64,000 bases of DNA from Shewanella baltica (GCF_900456975.1 NZ_UGYM01000002.1:3224001-3288000); one strand, 5' to 3'. Numbered from the stretch's first letter, positions 38,945 to 47,081 are shown. Numbers and translations are program-made. Notes: generated by a model from the sequence alone, not told the origin.

Positions 38945-40738
38945 TTACACCGAGGGTGATGCGATATGACGCCGTAAATCAGTTGCCTGCTTGTCACATT
39001 TTAAGATGTCAGAATAGCGTACTACGGCATTGCGGCCATTGGCCTTAGCGGCATAAAGCGCCATGTCGGCTCGGTGAAATAATGGATCTAAACTCAGATC
39101 ATCAGCCATTAAACCGCTCACGCCAAAACTCGCCGTAATGACGAACTTATGTCCTGAATGTTGGGTATCAATGGCCTCGATACGGGCTCGGCACTGCTCC
39201 GCCACTTCCATGCCTTTCTCTTCATCGGCATAGGGTAATAAAATCGCAAACTCCTCACCGCCGATACGAGCAAAAACATCACCATTTCGGATATGGGATT
39301 TAAGGGAATCAACCACCTTTTTAAGCGCCCAATCGCCAGTTCCATGGCCAAAAGAATCGTTGATCCGTTTGAAGAAATCCAAATCAAATAAAATGACACA
39401 GAAATCCCCACCGCGGGCCGTGGCTTGCACAAAAAGGTTTTCCCCTAACTCTTGCCCTGCACCGCGATTCAAGATGCCTGTTAATGCATCCATTCTCGCC
39501 ATACGCATAAACTTGCGTTTCTGCATCTGGCCTACAGCTAACAAAATCCCGAGGAAGAACAGTCCGCCTACTAGAATAGTGACAAACATCAGCATATTGG
39601 TGTATTCGCGCTCTTTTACCGTTTGCTGAGCGACATACAGTTCACGTTCCTTATTCAATAAATTAATCTCACGTGACTGTTCATCAGCATTAAACTTTGC
39701 CGCCTGATACGCTAACGTTTTCATTTTCGCTTCATCGAACATCAGCTGATTGTAATACTGCTCTTTTTTCGAATATTCATAGGCTTGTTCAAACTGTTTA
39801 TTCTCAGCATTTAAGCCCGCTAACACTTTAAAGACAGTATGTTTTAACTCGGTATAACTAGGATCATTAGGTAATGACGTAACGAACTTGGCATGCTCGA
39901 CCACCTCAGCAGATTGCTTTAGTGCAAAATACGCTTCGGTTAACAAAGAATGGACACTATTAATTTCTAGTTGAAAATTAAAAGACTCATATCCCTTTAA
40001 TGCTTTCAAAAGTAAAGCAACTGCAGCAGAGTATTCTTGCAACCTTAACTTAGACTCACCCATCCCTTTCAATGCAATAAACGAAATCAATGGGAAGCCA
40101 TTAGACTCACAAAAATCGTGTGTGTACTGGAATTCATCAAACGCCTTAGTAAAGGCCTCTAGCTCTAATTGATAAACTGATAAATACAACTTTGCAGTAC
40201 AGATATCTTTTACATTATCTGCTGAAGCAAGCGATTCTGCCTTAGCCGCGTAGGTTCCCACCTCTTCTTTTATGCCCATTGCAGAGTACAAACTGGCTAA
40301 ACGTAGATATGCAGCACGTTTGATATCTATATTATCTATTCGATCTATTAGCCCTAGGCTTTTGCTCATTACAACAAAAGCGTCTTTAAAGTTCCGTAGG
40401 GCGATGTACGCAGTTGCCTCATAGCTATAGGCAGAAAATAAATAATCGCTATTTTGAACTAAATTTTCAGATTGAATTAAATTATCTAGGGCTTCTTGAT
40501 ATTGACCTGAATAAATAAATGAAGTCCCTTTAAATACCAATAAACGACCTTGCTGAAAACGCGTCATATGCTCGAAATCAGCTTCAAGTTCATGGAGCTT
40601 AGTGATTGCACTTTGCATATCGGTATGTTGTAGCTGCTCCAGATCAGCTAATACCTCATCAAAATTGATAGTTGCAGCCATTAAGGGCATACAAAATATG
40701 CCCGAACATAACCACAAAAAAGCGCGCAGGAGTTTCAA
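38945..40738 (-). CDS. TPR-containing membrane diguanylate cyclase
   Basis: A 597-residue protein with a Sec signal peptide (cleavage near LMAA, about 22), a periplasmic helical region of TPR-like repeats (about 30-340), a charged helix likely to be coiled coil (340-380), one membrane helix (about 382-405) and a cytoplasmic GGDEF domain whose ARIGGEEF signature is near residue 493. The RNGD inhibition site lies five residues before GGEEF, so the enzyme should make c-di-GMP and be product-regulated. The start is TTG at 40738, directly after the TAA of the precursor gene, with GGTGAG overlapping that stop. The signal peptide begins at this codon, so the start is well supported. It is third gene of the borosin operon, which links c-di-GMP output to that pathway, by context only. 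Confidence 0.9.
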   Translation of the reverse strand: MKLLRAFLWLCSGIFCMPLMAATINFDEVLADLEQLQHTDMQSAITKLHELEADFEHMTRFQQGRLLVFKGTSFIYSGQYQEALDNLIQSENLVQNSDYLFSAYSYEATAYIALRNFKDAFVVMSKSLGLIDRIDNIDIKRAAYLRLASLYSAMGIKEEVGTYAAKAESLASADNVKDICTAKLYLSVYQLELEAFTKAFDEFQYTHDFCESNGFPLISFIALKGMGESKLRLQEYSAAVALLLKALKGYESFNFQLEINSVHSLLTEAYFALKQSAEVVEHAKFVTSLPNDPSYTELKHTVFKVLAGLNAENKQFEQAYEYSKKEQYYNQLMFDEAKMKTLAYQAAKFNADEQSREINLLNKERELYVAQQTVKEREYTNMLMFVTILVGGLFFLGILLAVGQMQKRKFMRMARMDALTGILNRGAGQELGENLFVQATARGGDFCVILFDLDFFKRINDSFGHGTGDWALKKVVDSLKSHIRNGDVFARIGGEEFAILLPYADEEKGMEVAEQCRARIEAIDTQHSGHKFVITASFGVSGLMADDLSLDPLFHRADMALYAAKANGRNAVVRYSDILKCDKQATDLRRHIASPSV

Positions 40739-40954
40739 TTACTCACCATTACCATGGGAAATAACTAAGTAGGCTTTACAATCATCATCCCCACTCAAGC
40801 TTTTCAGTTTTTCCATGTCTCCCGACATGACGGCTGCAATTTCTTCATCAGTTAACCCATGGGCACGCATTACGGCCTCAGGGTCCTGTTGATACGATTG
40901 CATCAACTGTGAATTTTGGCCTAACTGAGTAAAAAAATCGGATAATGCAGGCAT
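40739..40954 (-). CDS. sonA: borosin precursor peptide SonA
   Basis: A 71-residue RiPP precursor for the neighbouring alpha-N-methyltransferase. Residues 1-55 form the helical borosin-binding domain (DFFTQLGQ, DPEAVMRAHGLTDEEIAAVM). The C-terminal core is about 58-71, reading CKAYLVISHGNGE from residue 59. In the S. oneidensis homologue, as I recall, backbone methyl groups are placed at Leu63 and Ile65; the same residues occupy positions 63 and 65 here. It has ATG with AAGGA six nt upstream, the strongest initiation site in the operon, as expected for a substrate needed in excess. It lies between sonM (59-nt gap) and the diguanylate cyclase (no gap). Confidence 0.92.
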   Translation of the reverse strand: MPALSDFFTQLGQNSQLMQSYQQDPEAVMRAHGLTDEEIAAVMSGDMEKLKSLSGDDDCKAYLVISHGNGE

Positions 40955-40977
40955 ACTTTTTCCTTATTTTAATGATG

Positions 40978-41000
40978 ACTTCCGAATTCAACTCAGAAGT
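40978..41000 (-). other. hairpin between sonM and sonA
   Basis: Imperfect arms ACTTCCGA / TCAGAAGT (one mismatch) with a seven-nt loop in the 59-nt spacer, about 24 nt before the sonA ATG. There is no T-run after it on the minus strand. It may protect or separate the sonA part of the mRNA. Confidence 0.4.
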
Positions 41001-41013
41001 ACGACTCTCGCAA

Positions 41014-41805
41014 TTAGCCTAAATCTTCAGGCCTAATACCTAATTTGGTTAAAATAGCATAGTTGTATTCGAGTTTTTTTGCTTGCGGGATCAGTAACGT
41101 ACTGATGGGAGACAAGTTTGCCTCGGGCAGCTTACTCAACGGCAAATACTCAATTCTAGGAGCTTGAATCGGTAAATTAGCAGCCTCGTAGATCACCACT
41201 TGATGATCCAGTGGATACCATTGATGCAGTTGTTCAACCAAAATCTGCAGCCTATCACTCGTAGTATTGAACTGAGTTAAGGTATGTTCGCCAGCAATAG
41301 CAATTTGCCATAACAACAAATGAGTTGTCGGATCGGGCACATGATTAAAGAACATAAACTGGCTGGCTTCAAAACTTTGGTGTCCTGAATTACCTGGGTC
41401 TATACCTAAATCTGCCCATAAACACGCCTCGGCCGATATCCCAGGCTCCATCTTTGCAGCAAATCCTTCAGCCCTCGCCTGCTTAATCGCTAAGTGGGAC
41501 ACGCAAGCAAACACACCGGGGTGACCATAAAGCGCACAAACTGTTTTTTTACCGGCTCTCACAGCGCCCAAAATTGCACTCACCATTTGCTCATAGGTCT
41601 CACGGCGATTTTTCACTTCGCCATCTTGAGCATAAAACGGCTGCAAATTGATGACATTAGGATTAATTTTCTGGATCCAACGCTGCGAAAAACCATCTGG
41701 CAGGAGTGAAAACACCACATCGGCGTGCTCAATATAACTGCGACTCATCACACTGATTTGTCCGGCCAGCTGTAAACCCGTGCCTACGCAAACTAAAGAA
41801 CCCAA
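41014..41805 (-). CDS. sonM: borosin peptide-backbone alpha-N-methyltransferase SonM
   Basis: A 263-residue SAM-dependent enzyme of the tetrapyrrole-methylase fold that methylates backbone amides of its precursor SonA (a split borosin, unlike fungal enzymes fused to their substrate). Landmarks: VGTGLQLAGQIS at the N-terminus, FYAQDGEVKNRRETY (about 57-71) with Tyr58, Arg67 and Tyr71 in the positions of borosin active-site residues, the SAM-site YGHPGVF, and PGISAEACLWADLGIDPG. The known homologue forms a dimer with two precursors bound. The start is TTG at 41805; the frame upstream reaches a stop within seven codons and offers no ATG. It is first gene of sonM-sonA-diguanylate cyclase. A biosynthetic-porphyrin role is unlikely given the adjacent precursor. 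Confidence 0.93.
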   Translation of the reverse strand: MGSLVCVGTGLQLAGQISVMSRSYIEHADVVFSLLPDGFSQRWIQKINPNVINLQPFYAQDGEVKNRRETYEQMVSAILGAVRAGKKTVCALYGHPGVFACVSHLAIKQARAEGFAAKMEPGISAEACLWADLGIDPGNSGHQSFEASQFMFFNHVPDPTTHLLLWQIAIAGEHTLTQFNTTSDRLQILVEQLHQWYPLDHQVVIYEAANLPIQAPRIEYLPLSKLPEANLSPISTLLIPQAKKLEYNYAILTKLGIRPEDLG

Positions 41806-42235
41806 AGCATCTATCCCAATATTTTATTTTAAACACTGCGAACTCATAACTAAAGCCACAGCACAAGAACATAATAAAAACATATCGGTAACTTTAATCT
41901 GATTTAAGCAAGATTACTATGGTTATCGCCACATAAACCGTTTATCGACTTACTGACTAATTGCTTGGCTTTAAAGAAGAAATCTGGCTCCCATTTCCTT
42001 TTGTCAAATCCTGTCAGCAGTAAACCAGTACGGTTCAGAGGCTGAAAAATCACACCCACAGCAGCCACGAGACTTACAGTAATAAATATCCTTACAGATT
42101 GAGAACTAAAGCCAACATCGCGGGTCGAAAAGTCACACAATTCGATCTATGACGGCAGCAAAACCCGATTGCCCTTGTCATGAGGGTGAATGCTTGGGTA
42201 TTATGGCCGCCAGATTTTCAGAAGTAGCGCATACA
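41806..42235. other. intergenic region sonM / bamE
   Basis: About 430 nt between divergent genes, expected to hold both promoters; I could not assign a convincing -35/-10 pair. A 78-codon minus-strand frame (41904-42140) opens at TTG, has no ribosome site and encodes one hydrophobic stretch; I do not count it as a gene. Confidence 0.4.
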
Positions 42236-42727
42236 ATGATCAATAAAAAGCAAAGTCTTACCCTGCTGAGCGCTGTGGCGCTCTCTGTTTCGCTCAGTGC
42301 TTGTAGTGTGTTCGATTGGTTGATTTATAAGCCCGACATCCCACAGGGTAACTACATGGAACCGCAACAAGTTGAAAAGTTGCGCATTGACATGACCAAA
42401 GAACAAGCCGAATACATTCTCGGCCGTCCGGTATTACGTGATAGTTTCGCCGACGATACTTGGTACTACGTCTATCACTACAAGAGTGGACGCGATGCCA
42501 GCATTACGCATAAAGAACTCATTTTGCACTTTACGGGTGATAAACTCACCGCAGTGAATGGCGATTATGAGCTAAGCAAAGAATTTGATACGCCGCTCGA
42601 GCAGAGCAGTTTACCTACGGGTAATAAAACTGAGCTAGTGCCACAAATTCCTGCACAGCGTCCAGATGCCAAACCTTTAGTAAAAGAAAACCAAACAGAA
42701 GCGCAAGTTCAAAAACCAATTAAGTAA
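42236..42727 (+). CDS. bamE: outer-membrane assembly lipoprotein BamE
   Basis: A 163-residue lipoprotein of the SmpA/OmlA family, subunit of the Bam complex that inserts beta-barrel proteins in the outer membrane. The lipobox SACS (Cys at about 23) is followed by the signature YKPDIPQGNYM and the conserved fold LRIDMTKEQAEYILGRPVLRDSFADDTWYYVY. The C-terminal tail (about 120-163) is longer than in E. coli BamE (113 residues) and polar. The start at 42236 places the signal peptide at the N-terminus (MINKKQSLTLLSAVALS); the frame opens earlier. Neighbouring rnfH-ratA and smpB match the usual gammaproteobacterial arrangement. Confidence 0.93.
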   Translation: MINKKQSLTLLSAVALSVSLSACSVFDWLIYKPDIPQGNYMEPQQVEKLRIDMTKEQAEYILGRPVLRDSFADDTWYYVYHYKSGRDASITHKELILHFTGDKLTAVNGDYELSKEFDTPLEQSSLPTGNKTELVPQIPAQRPDAKPLVKENQTEAQVQKPIK

Positions 42728-42770
42728 TATCCTAAACTTTGCTTATGCTCTTCTCAGTCGATGAAATACA

Positions 42771-42794
42771 AAAAAGCGCCCAAGGGCGCTTTTT
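42771..42794. terminator. bidirectional rho-independent terminator
   Basis: Eleven-base perfect arms AAAAAGCGCCC / GGGCGCTTTTT around AA, between convergent bamE and rnfH. Confidence 0.9.
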
Positions 42795-42842
42795 CATTGA
42801 GTAATGATGTCAAACTGACGTCAAGTAGTTATACCAACCGTA

Positions 42843-43175
42843 TTAAGCCCGTCCGCCAGTGACTTTATTCGCGCGGCCTTCATCTTTGGCTTTATCTGCG
42901 CGGCGGCGGCGAACATCCTTAGGATCGGCAATCAAAGGACGGTAAATCTCGACCCTTTGGCCCGGTAAAATCACTTGGTCATGTTTAACCACATTACTAA
43001 ACACACCGAGCTTGACCGTGTCTAAATCGATCTCAGGGAAAAAGCTCACTATGTTACTTAAACGCACTACCTCAATCGCCGACGTGCCGGGATTCACATT
43101 CACCGAAATTACTTTTTGCTGAGTAGGCAAGGCGTAAACCACATCAACTACAAACTTATCTGTCTCATTTGTCAC
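42843..43175 (-). CDS. rnfH: RnfH-family ubiquitin-like protein
   Basis: A 110-residue protein of the RnfH / UPF0125 family with a ubiquitin-like beta-grasp fold (VDVVYALPTQQKVISVNV, then VKLGVFSNVVKHDQVILPGQRVEIYRPL and the conserved DPKDVRRRRA tail). In E. coli the equivalent gene pair has been described as ratAB/pasTI, but the biochemical role of this protein is not settled. The start is GTG at 43175 with AAGGTG seven nt upstream, overlapping the end of ratA by 11 nt, so the two are translationally coupled. Confidence 0.9.
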   Translation of the reverse strand: MTNETDKFVVDVVYALPTQQKVISVNVNPGTSAIEVVRLSNIVSFFPEIDLDTVKLGVFSNVVKHDQVILPGQRVEIYRPLIADPKDVRRRRADKAKDEGRANKVTGGRA

Positions 43176-43602
43176 TGTAAATCACCTTAGCGCGACTCGT
43201 AAACGCCGTCACCATTGATACCATAAGATCATTAAACACTTTACCAAAGGCCATATCGGCTAACGAGTTTGAAAACTCAAAACTCAGTTCGAATTCTACC
43301 TTGCAAGCTTCTTCAGTCAGCTCAGTAAAACGCCACTGCCCCAATAAATGCTTAAAGGGCCCATTTTCCAATGTTAAATCAATACTCTTCCCGGGAACCA
43401 CTTGGTTGCGAGTCGTAAATGTCTTACGGATCCCCGCTTTACTCACATCCACAGATGCCAGCATAGTCTTACCATCAAATTCTAAGACTTTGCCACCCAC
43501 ACAACCGGGTAAAAATTCCTTATACGACTCGACATCATTCACTAAGTCATACATTTGCATCGCACTAAAACGGACTAACACACTTCGAGAAATTTGCGGC
43601 AT
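43165..43602 (-). CDS. ratA: RatA/PasT-like START-domain protein
   Basis: A 145-residue single-domain START/polyketide-cyclase-like protein. Family marks are the N-terminal PQISRSVLVRFSA, the Y-K-E-F-LPGCVGG segment and the C-terminal helix with ADMAFGKVFNDLMVSMV. E. coli RatA was reported to block 70S ribosome formation, while related proteins resemble the mitochondrial coenzyme-Q carrier Coq10; which role holds here cannot be told. I chose the ATG at 43602; a GTG four codons upstream is possible. It is in an operon with rnfH and divergent from smpB. Confidence 0.9.
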   Translation of the reverse strand: MPQISRSVLVRFSAMQMYDLVNDVESYKEFLPGCVGGKVLEFDGKTMLASVDVSKAGIRKTFTTRNQVVPGKSIDLTLENGPFKHLLGQWRFTELTEEACKVEFELSFEFSNSLADMAFGKVFNDLMVSMVTAFTSRAKVIYSDK

Positions 43603-43865
43603 AGGACTTAGCACTCTTAACTAACGACTTCACAGCGACCTTAGCAAACTCAAACGCACGAAAAGAACGCACACGCGATGAACAACTTAGGCAAGCAATC
43701 AAAATTTGCACGGATTTTATCACGATACGTAAAAAACGCACCCCTTGTGCACTTAAGCTGATACTCAACCCCTTAATGGCGTTCAAAAAACCAGCAACAA
43801 CACGATAGAGGCTTGAAATTAACTAAATAAAACCTTATATCAATACCAAATTGAATCACCGTGCG

Positions 43866-43871
43866 TATAAT
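43866..43871 (+). promoter_or_regulatory. perfect -10 element close to the smpB start
   Basis: TATAAT ending nine bases before the smpB ATG. If used, transcription would begin within a few bases of the start codon, giving a leaderless or near-leaderless mRNA. The matching -35 region is poor, so the site is uncertain. Confidence 0.4.
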
Positions 43872-43880
43872 GGCGCCACT

Positions 43881-44372
43881 ATGGTAAAGAAAAATTCAAG
43901 CAAAGCCGCGCCTGCGACTATCGCACGTAATAAGCGCGCAACCTTCGAATACCGTTTCGAAGAGAAAATGGAAGCCGGCCTATCCCTAATGGGATGGGAA
44001 GTTAAATCTATCCGTATGGGTAAGGTCAACTTGTCCGACTGTTACGTATTCCTGAAAAATGGCGAAGCCTTTATGCATGGCTGCACCATTATTCCCTTGA
44101 ATACGGCATCGACACACGTTGTCTGCGATCCCCTGCGCTTGAAAAAGCTGCTACTCAGCCGTAAAGAGCTCGATAAGCTGGCAGGCTTAGTCGAGCGTCA
44201 AGGCTACTCCATCATTCCTATTTCTATGTACTGGCGTAAAGGTGCATGGGTGAAAGTGGAGATTGGCCTAGGTAAAGGTAAGAAAGATCACGATAAGCGC
44301 GAAGATACTAAAGCGCGTGAATGGGAAGTTGAAAAAGCCCGCGTGATGAAAAAAGAAAAAACGCACGGATAA
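43881..44372 (+). CDS. smpB: SsrA-binding protein SmpB
   Basis: A 163-residue OB-fold protein that binds tmRNA and delivers it to stalled ribosomes for trans-translation. Landmarks are [42 protein letters not shown] and the basic tail [25 protein letters not shown], which folds into the empty decoding channel. Start ATG 43881 fits the family N-terminus (MVKKNSSK); the frame opens ten codons earlier. Its partner ssrA lies 71 nt downstream on the same strand. Confidence 0.97.
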
Positions 44373-44428
44373 TGAACAAACGATTGAACTTGAAGCAAAT
44401 GATGCTAGGTGATCATTGTGCTACGGGT

Positions 44429-44434
44429 TACAAT
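44429..44434 (+). promoter_or_regulatory. candidate -10 element for ssrA
   Basis: TACAAT ending ten bases before the mature tmRNA 5' end. Pre-tmRNA would start around 44441. No good -35 element was found at the usual distance. Confidence 0.4.
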
Positions 44435-44443
44435 CAAATTCTT

Positions 44444-44799
44444 GGGGGCGATTCTGGATTCGACAGGATTCACGAAACCCTGGGAGCATGCCGAGGGGCG
44501 GTTGGCCTCGTAAAAAGCCGCACCGTTATAGTTGCAAACGACTCTAACTACTCTCTAGCAGCTTAGGCTAGCTAGCCATCTGACACAGGTCTCTCAAATG
44601 GGCAGTGTATACAGATGGTCATCCTACATTTGATAGCGAGGGAACTCCGTCCGGGGGTGAACCGCGAAATAGTACCGGACTCGCCCGATGAAATCCTGTC
44701 TTTCGGAGTTTATTCGGGTTAATTAAAAGAGAGACTAAGCATGTAGTGCCTTGGATGTAGGTGTTCTGGACGCGGGTTCAAGTCCCGCCGCCTCCACCA
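44444..44799 (+). ncRNA. ssrA: transfer-messenger RNA (tmRNA)
   Basis: A 356-nt one-piece tmRNA. The 5' GGGGGCG pairs with CGCCTCC before the 3' ACCA, forming the tRNA-like acceptor stem, and GGTTCAAGTCCC at 44775-44786 is the T-arm. The 5' GATTCTGGATTCGACAGG is the usual conserved start. The tag frame begins at GCA 44534 and reads ANDSNYSLAA then TAG at 44564-44566, close to the E. coli tag ANDENYALAA and ending in the LAA degron. The mature ends are set by the acceptor pairing. A terminator follows 11 nt downstream. Confidence 0.97.
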
Positions 44800-44809
44800 A
44801 TTTTACCAG

Positions 44810-44840
44810 AAGGGCTTAACCGCAAGGTTAAGCCCTTTTT
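44810..44840 (+). terminator. rho-independent terminator of ssrA
   Basis: AGGGCTTAACC / GGTTAAGCCCT stem closed by a GCAA tetraloop and followed by TTTT. Confidence 0.93.
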
Positions 44841-44896
44841 GTTTGCTCTGCTCATAGAACGCAGTTTGAGATTTTATTTTCACAATTAAGCTTTGC

Positions 44897-44944
44897 TAGC
44901 TCGGATGGTTTGAGATTTTCTAGCTTGGGTAGTTTGAGAATGAG
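44897..44944. repeat. two imperfect 24-bp tandem units downstream of ssrA
   Basis: TAGCTCGGATGGTTTGAG... (44897-44920) followed by TAGCTTGGGTAGTTTGAG... (44921-44944); a partial AGTTTGAGATTTT also occurs near 44863. They are in the AT-rich stretch after tmRNA. Function unknown. Confidence 0.5.
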
Positions 44945-45065
44945 ATATATAACTCTGGTCGGCAGCTTGGTCTTGGACTTGAGCATCTAAGAGATACGCA
45001 TTGCTGCTAGCGATTGGCTCCGCCAATACAACATAACCACTAAAACCTATGAAAAACGGCAAAAA

Positions 45066-45578
45066 TCAGTACGAGAAGAGTAATACAGCGAGTGCGATTG
45101 AAATCGCAATAGAAATTAAACCAATGATTAAATGTATATATCTAGATAGGAATTTGTTTTCAATGGCTTCTTCAGGGCAATTGATTGGAACACATAAACT
45201 GATCTTGTCACCGATTTGAGGTCCAAACCGAGTGTAAGCTTGTTCGTCATAATTAATCAGAGTTCCTCTTGTATAACGCTTTCCTTTCCAAAAATACTCT
45301 ACAACCGGATTAATGAAAATTTGTTGGTACCTGAAGTGCTCATGATCTGGGCTGTATCTGGTATTTTCATCCAGTGAAATAATAGTCCCTTCAACGATAT
45401 CGTATGTTAAAAATTGATCTTCTTTAAATCTCAATATTCCACCAATCCCGATGAGACCAAGGGTGAATGAGAACCAAGAGAATAAAATATGTCCTCCTAT
45501 ATCCTCAAAGACAAATGCAGCGATGATCACGGAAGGAATAGACAAGATAAAAACAAAAAACAACATCAATCTCTTCAT
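45066..45578 (-). CDS. DUF3592-like membrane protein
   Basis: A 170-residue protein with two N-terminal hydrophobic helices (about 3-25 and 30-50), a soluble beta-rich middle (EGTIISLDENTRYSPDHE, NPVVEYFWKGKRYTRGT, GDKISLCVPINCPEEA) and a C-terminal membrane helix (about 145-168). This layout, with x-G-x-V/I and the P-V-V-E-Y segment, resembles DUF3592 proteins of unknown function. Start ATG 45578 is chosen over an upstream non-ATG opening. It is AT-rich compared with its neighbours and sits alone between tmRNA, a common integration site, and the helicase, so it could be acquired DNA; no integrase is present. Confidence 0.75.
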   Translation of the reverse strand: MKRLMLFFVFILSIPSVIIAAFVFEDIGGHILFSWFSFTLGLIGIGGILRFKEDQFLTYDIVEGTIISLDENTRYSPDHEHFRYQQIFINPVVEYFWKGKRYTRGTLINYDEQAYTRFGPQIGDKISLCVPINCPEEAIENKFLSRYIHLIIGLISIAISIALAVLLFSY

Positions 45579-45771
45579 ACAACACCCAAAAAACAATTCA
45601 AAAAGGTCAAACCATACTAAAAATAGAAAGAGCAGATCATATTAAGTGCCTTTAAAATAAAGACTTAATATAAATATAAAAGACTTATTTCTACATGCTA
45701 AAACGCTAACTGACGATAAAACGATAAACATGATTAACTTAACACCGTGACACAAACTCCTATAAAACAAA

Positions 45772-47007
45772 TTAACGTTTCTTACCGCCCAGAGCGCGCT
45801 TTTTAGCACGTTGTTTTTGGGCCGCTTTGCCGTTACGTCTTGGTTCGGTGTCCATTTTATTAAAGTCGGGTTCAAAGCCGGGTAACCATTGCTGTGGTAA
45901 ACGCTTGTCTAATACGACTTCGACTTCTTCCAGTAATAGGGCGTCCTCTTGGCTAAAAAGGGTGATCGCAAGCCCTGCACTGCCCGCTCGACCTGTGCGG
46001 CCAATACGATGAATATAATCTTCGGCGATAAAAGGCAGCTCAAAATTAATCACGTACTTGAGCTCGACGATATCTAGGCCTCGGGCGGCAACATCCGTAG
46101 CCACTAGCACTTGAATTTTGCCTTGTTTAAATTCCTGCAAGACTTTCTCGCGCGCACCTTGGGACAAGTCACCGTGAAACGCCTGAGTGATAATATCGGC
46201 TTTATTGAGTTGCTGAACCAGTTTGTCGACGCCTTGCTTAGTGCGGCTAAAAATCAGCACTTGGTGCCAGTTTTTACTGCGCACTAGATGGCTGACGAGT
46301 TCGGTTTTACGGTCGGCGTCGACGGCATAAACCACTTGCTCAATTTCGGCAGCGGTCGTATTGCGCTTGGCAACTTCAATCAACTTGGGATCGCGCAGTA
46401 AAGTTTTACTTAAGCTGAAGATGGCGGCATCTAAGGTGGCAGAAAATAACAGTGTTTGTCTGTCACTCGGCACTTGCTTGAGCACGGCTTGAATTTCATC
46501 CATAAAGCCCATGTCGAGCATACGGTCGGCTTCATCAAACACAAGCACGCTCAATTGCTTAAGACTCAATGCGCCTTGCCTGAGGTGATCGAGTAAGCGA
46601 CCCGGTGTTGCGATTAACACATCTATCCCAGCATTAAACACAGCGACCTGCGCATCGATACTCACGCCGCCGTAGGCGATACCGACACGGATATCTGTCC
46701 CTTTAGCGTACTTAACAAAACTCTGCTGTACCTGCACCGCCAGTTCACGTGTCGGCACTAAGACTAATGCACGTACAGGTCTCACCGCCGTTAACTCTTG
46801 CAAAGGGCTGAGTGCCAACAAATGATGCAAGATTGGCAAGGCGAACGCCGCGGTTTTGCCTGTGCCCGTTTGGGCGCCAGCCATCACATCCCGTTTCGCC
46901 AAGATGGCAGGGATCGCTTCTAGCTGGATAGGCGTTGGCGACTCATAGCCAAGACTCGCTAAGGTATTCACTAAGGTGGAGTTTAAGGATAAGGCACTAA
47001 AGGACAT
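45772..47007 (-). CDS. rhlE: DEAD-box ATP-dependent RNA helicase, RhlE type
   Basis: A 411-residue RNA helicase with motif I AQTGTGKT, PTRELA, TPGR, DEAD, SAT, RGLDI and HRIGRTGR in order, and a short basic tail (about 375-411, rich in R, K and A). It opens MSFSALSL, like E. coli RhlE (454 residues). It is the second RhlE-like protein in the window; the other (290-1708) has a longer G/S/K-rich tail. Each follows a GGDEF-EAL gene on the same strand. Likely roles are ribosome assembly and mRNA turnover, perhaps at low temperature. Confidence 0.92.
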   Translation of the reverse strand: MSFSALSLNSTLVNTLASLGYESPTPIQLEAIPAILAKRDVMAGAQTGTGKTAAFALPILHHLLALSPLQELTAVRPVRALVLVPTRELAVQVQQSFVKYAKGTDIRVGIAYGGVSIDAQVAVFNAGIDVLIATPGRLLDHLRQGALSLKQLSVLVFDEADRMLDMGFMDEIQAVLKQVPSDRQTLLFSATLDAAIFSLSKTLLRDPKLIEVAKRNTTAAEIEQVVYAVDADRKTELVSHLVRSKNWHQVLIFSRTKQGVDKLVQQLNKADIITQAFHGDLSQGAREKVLQEFKQGKIQVLVATDVAARGLDIVELKYVINFELPFIAEDYIHRIGRTGRAGSAGLAITLFSQEDALLLEEVEVVLDKRLPQQWLPGFEPDFNKMDTEPRRNGKAAQKQRAKKRALGGKKR

Positions 47008-47063
47008 TGCGGTTAACCACTGAAAATAATGGCCAGAATTTTAGCAGACACAACTCCAAGCGA

Positions 47064-47081
47064 CTAGCGCCATAGCGCTAG
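47064..47081. other. hairpin in second GGDEF-EAL/helicase spacer
   Basis: CTAGCGC-CATA-GCGCTAG, a perfect 7-bp stem with no T-run, within the 155-nt gap between the GGDEF-EAL gene and the helicase. The first such pair has a comparable hairpin at 1773-1797. Confidence 0.45.

Noticed and set aside
41014..41805. Reading of the SAM enzyme as a porphyrin/cobalamin-type methylase
   Set aside because: The fold is shared, but the borosin-type FYAQ...RRETY active-site segment and the adjacent SonA-like precursor identify it as a peptide N-methyltransferase.
41904..42140. A 78-codon minus-strand frame upstream of sonM with one hydrophobic stretch
   Set aside because: It opens at TTG without a ribosome site, and no family resemblance was seen.
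43565..43786. A 73-codon minus-strand frame upstream of ratA
   Set aside because: It runs into the ratA start in another frame, is rich in V, K and S without a motif, and has no ribosome site.
44372..44566. A 64-codon frame overlapping the smpB stop and ending in ANDSNYSLAA
   Set aside because: Its end is the tmRNA tag frame; the rest lies in the ssrA promoter and RNA structure, so it is not a separate protein gene.
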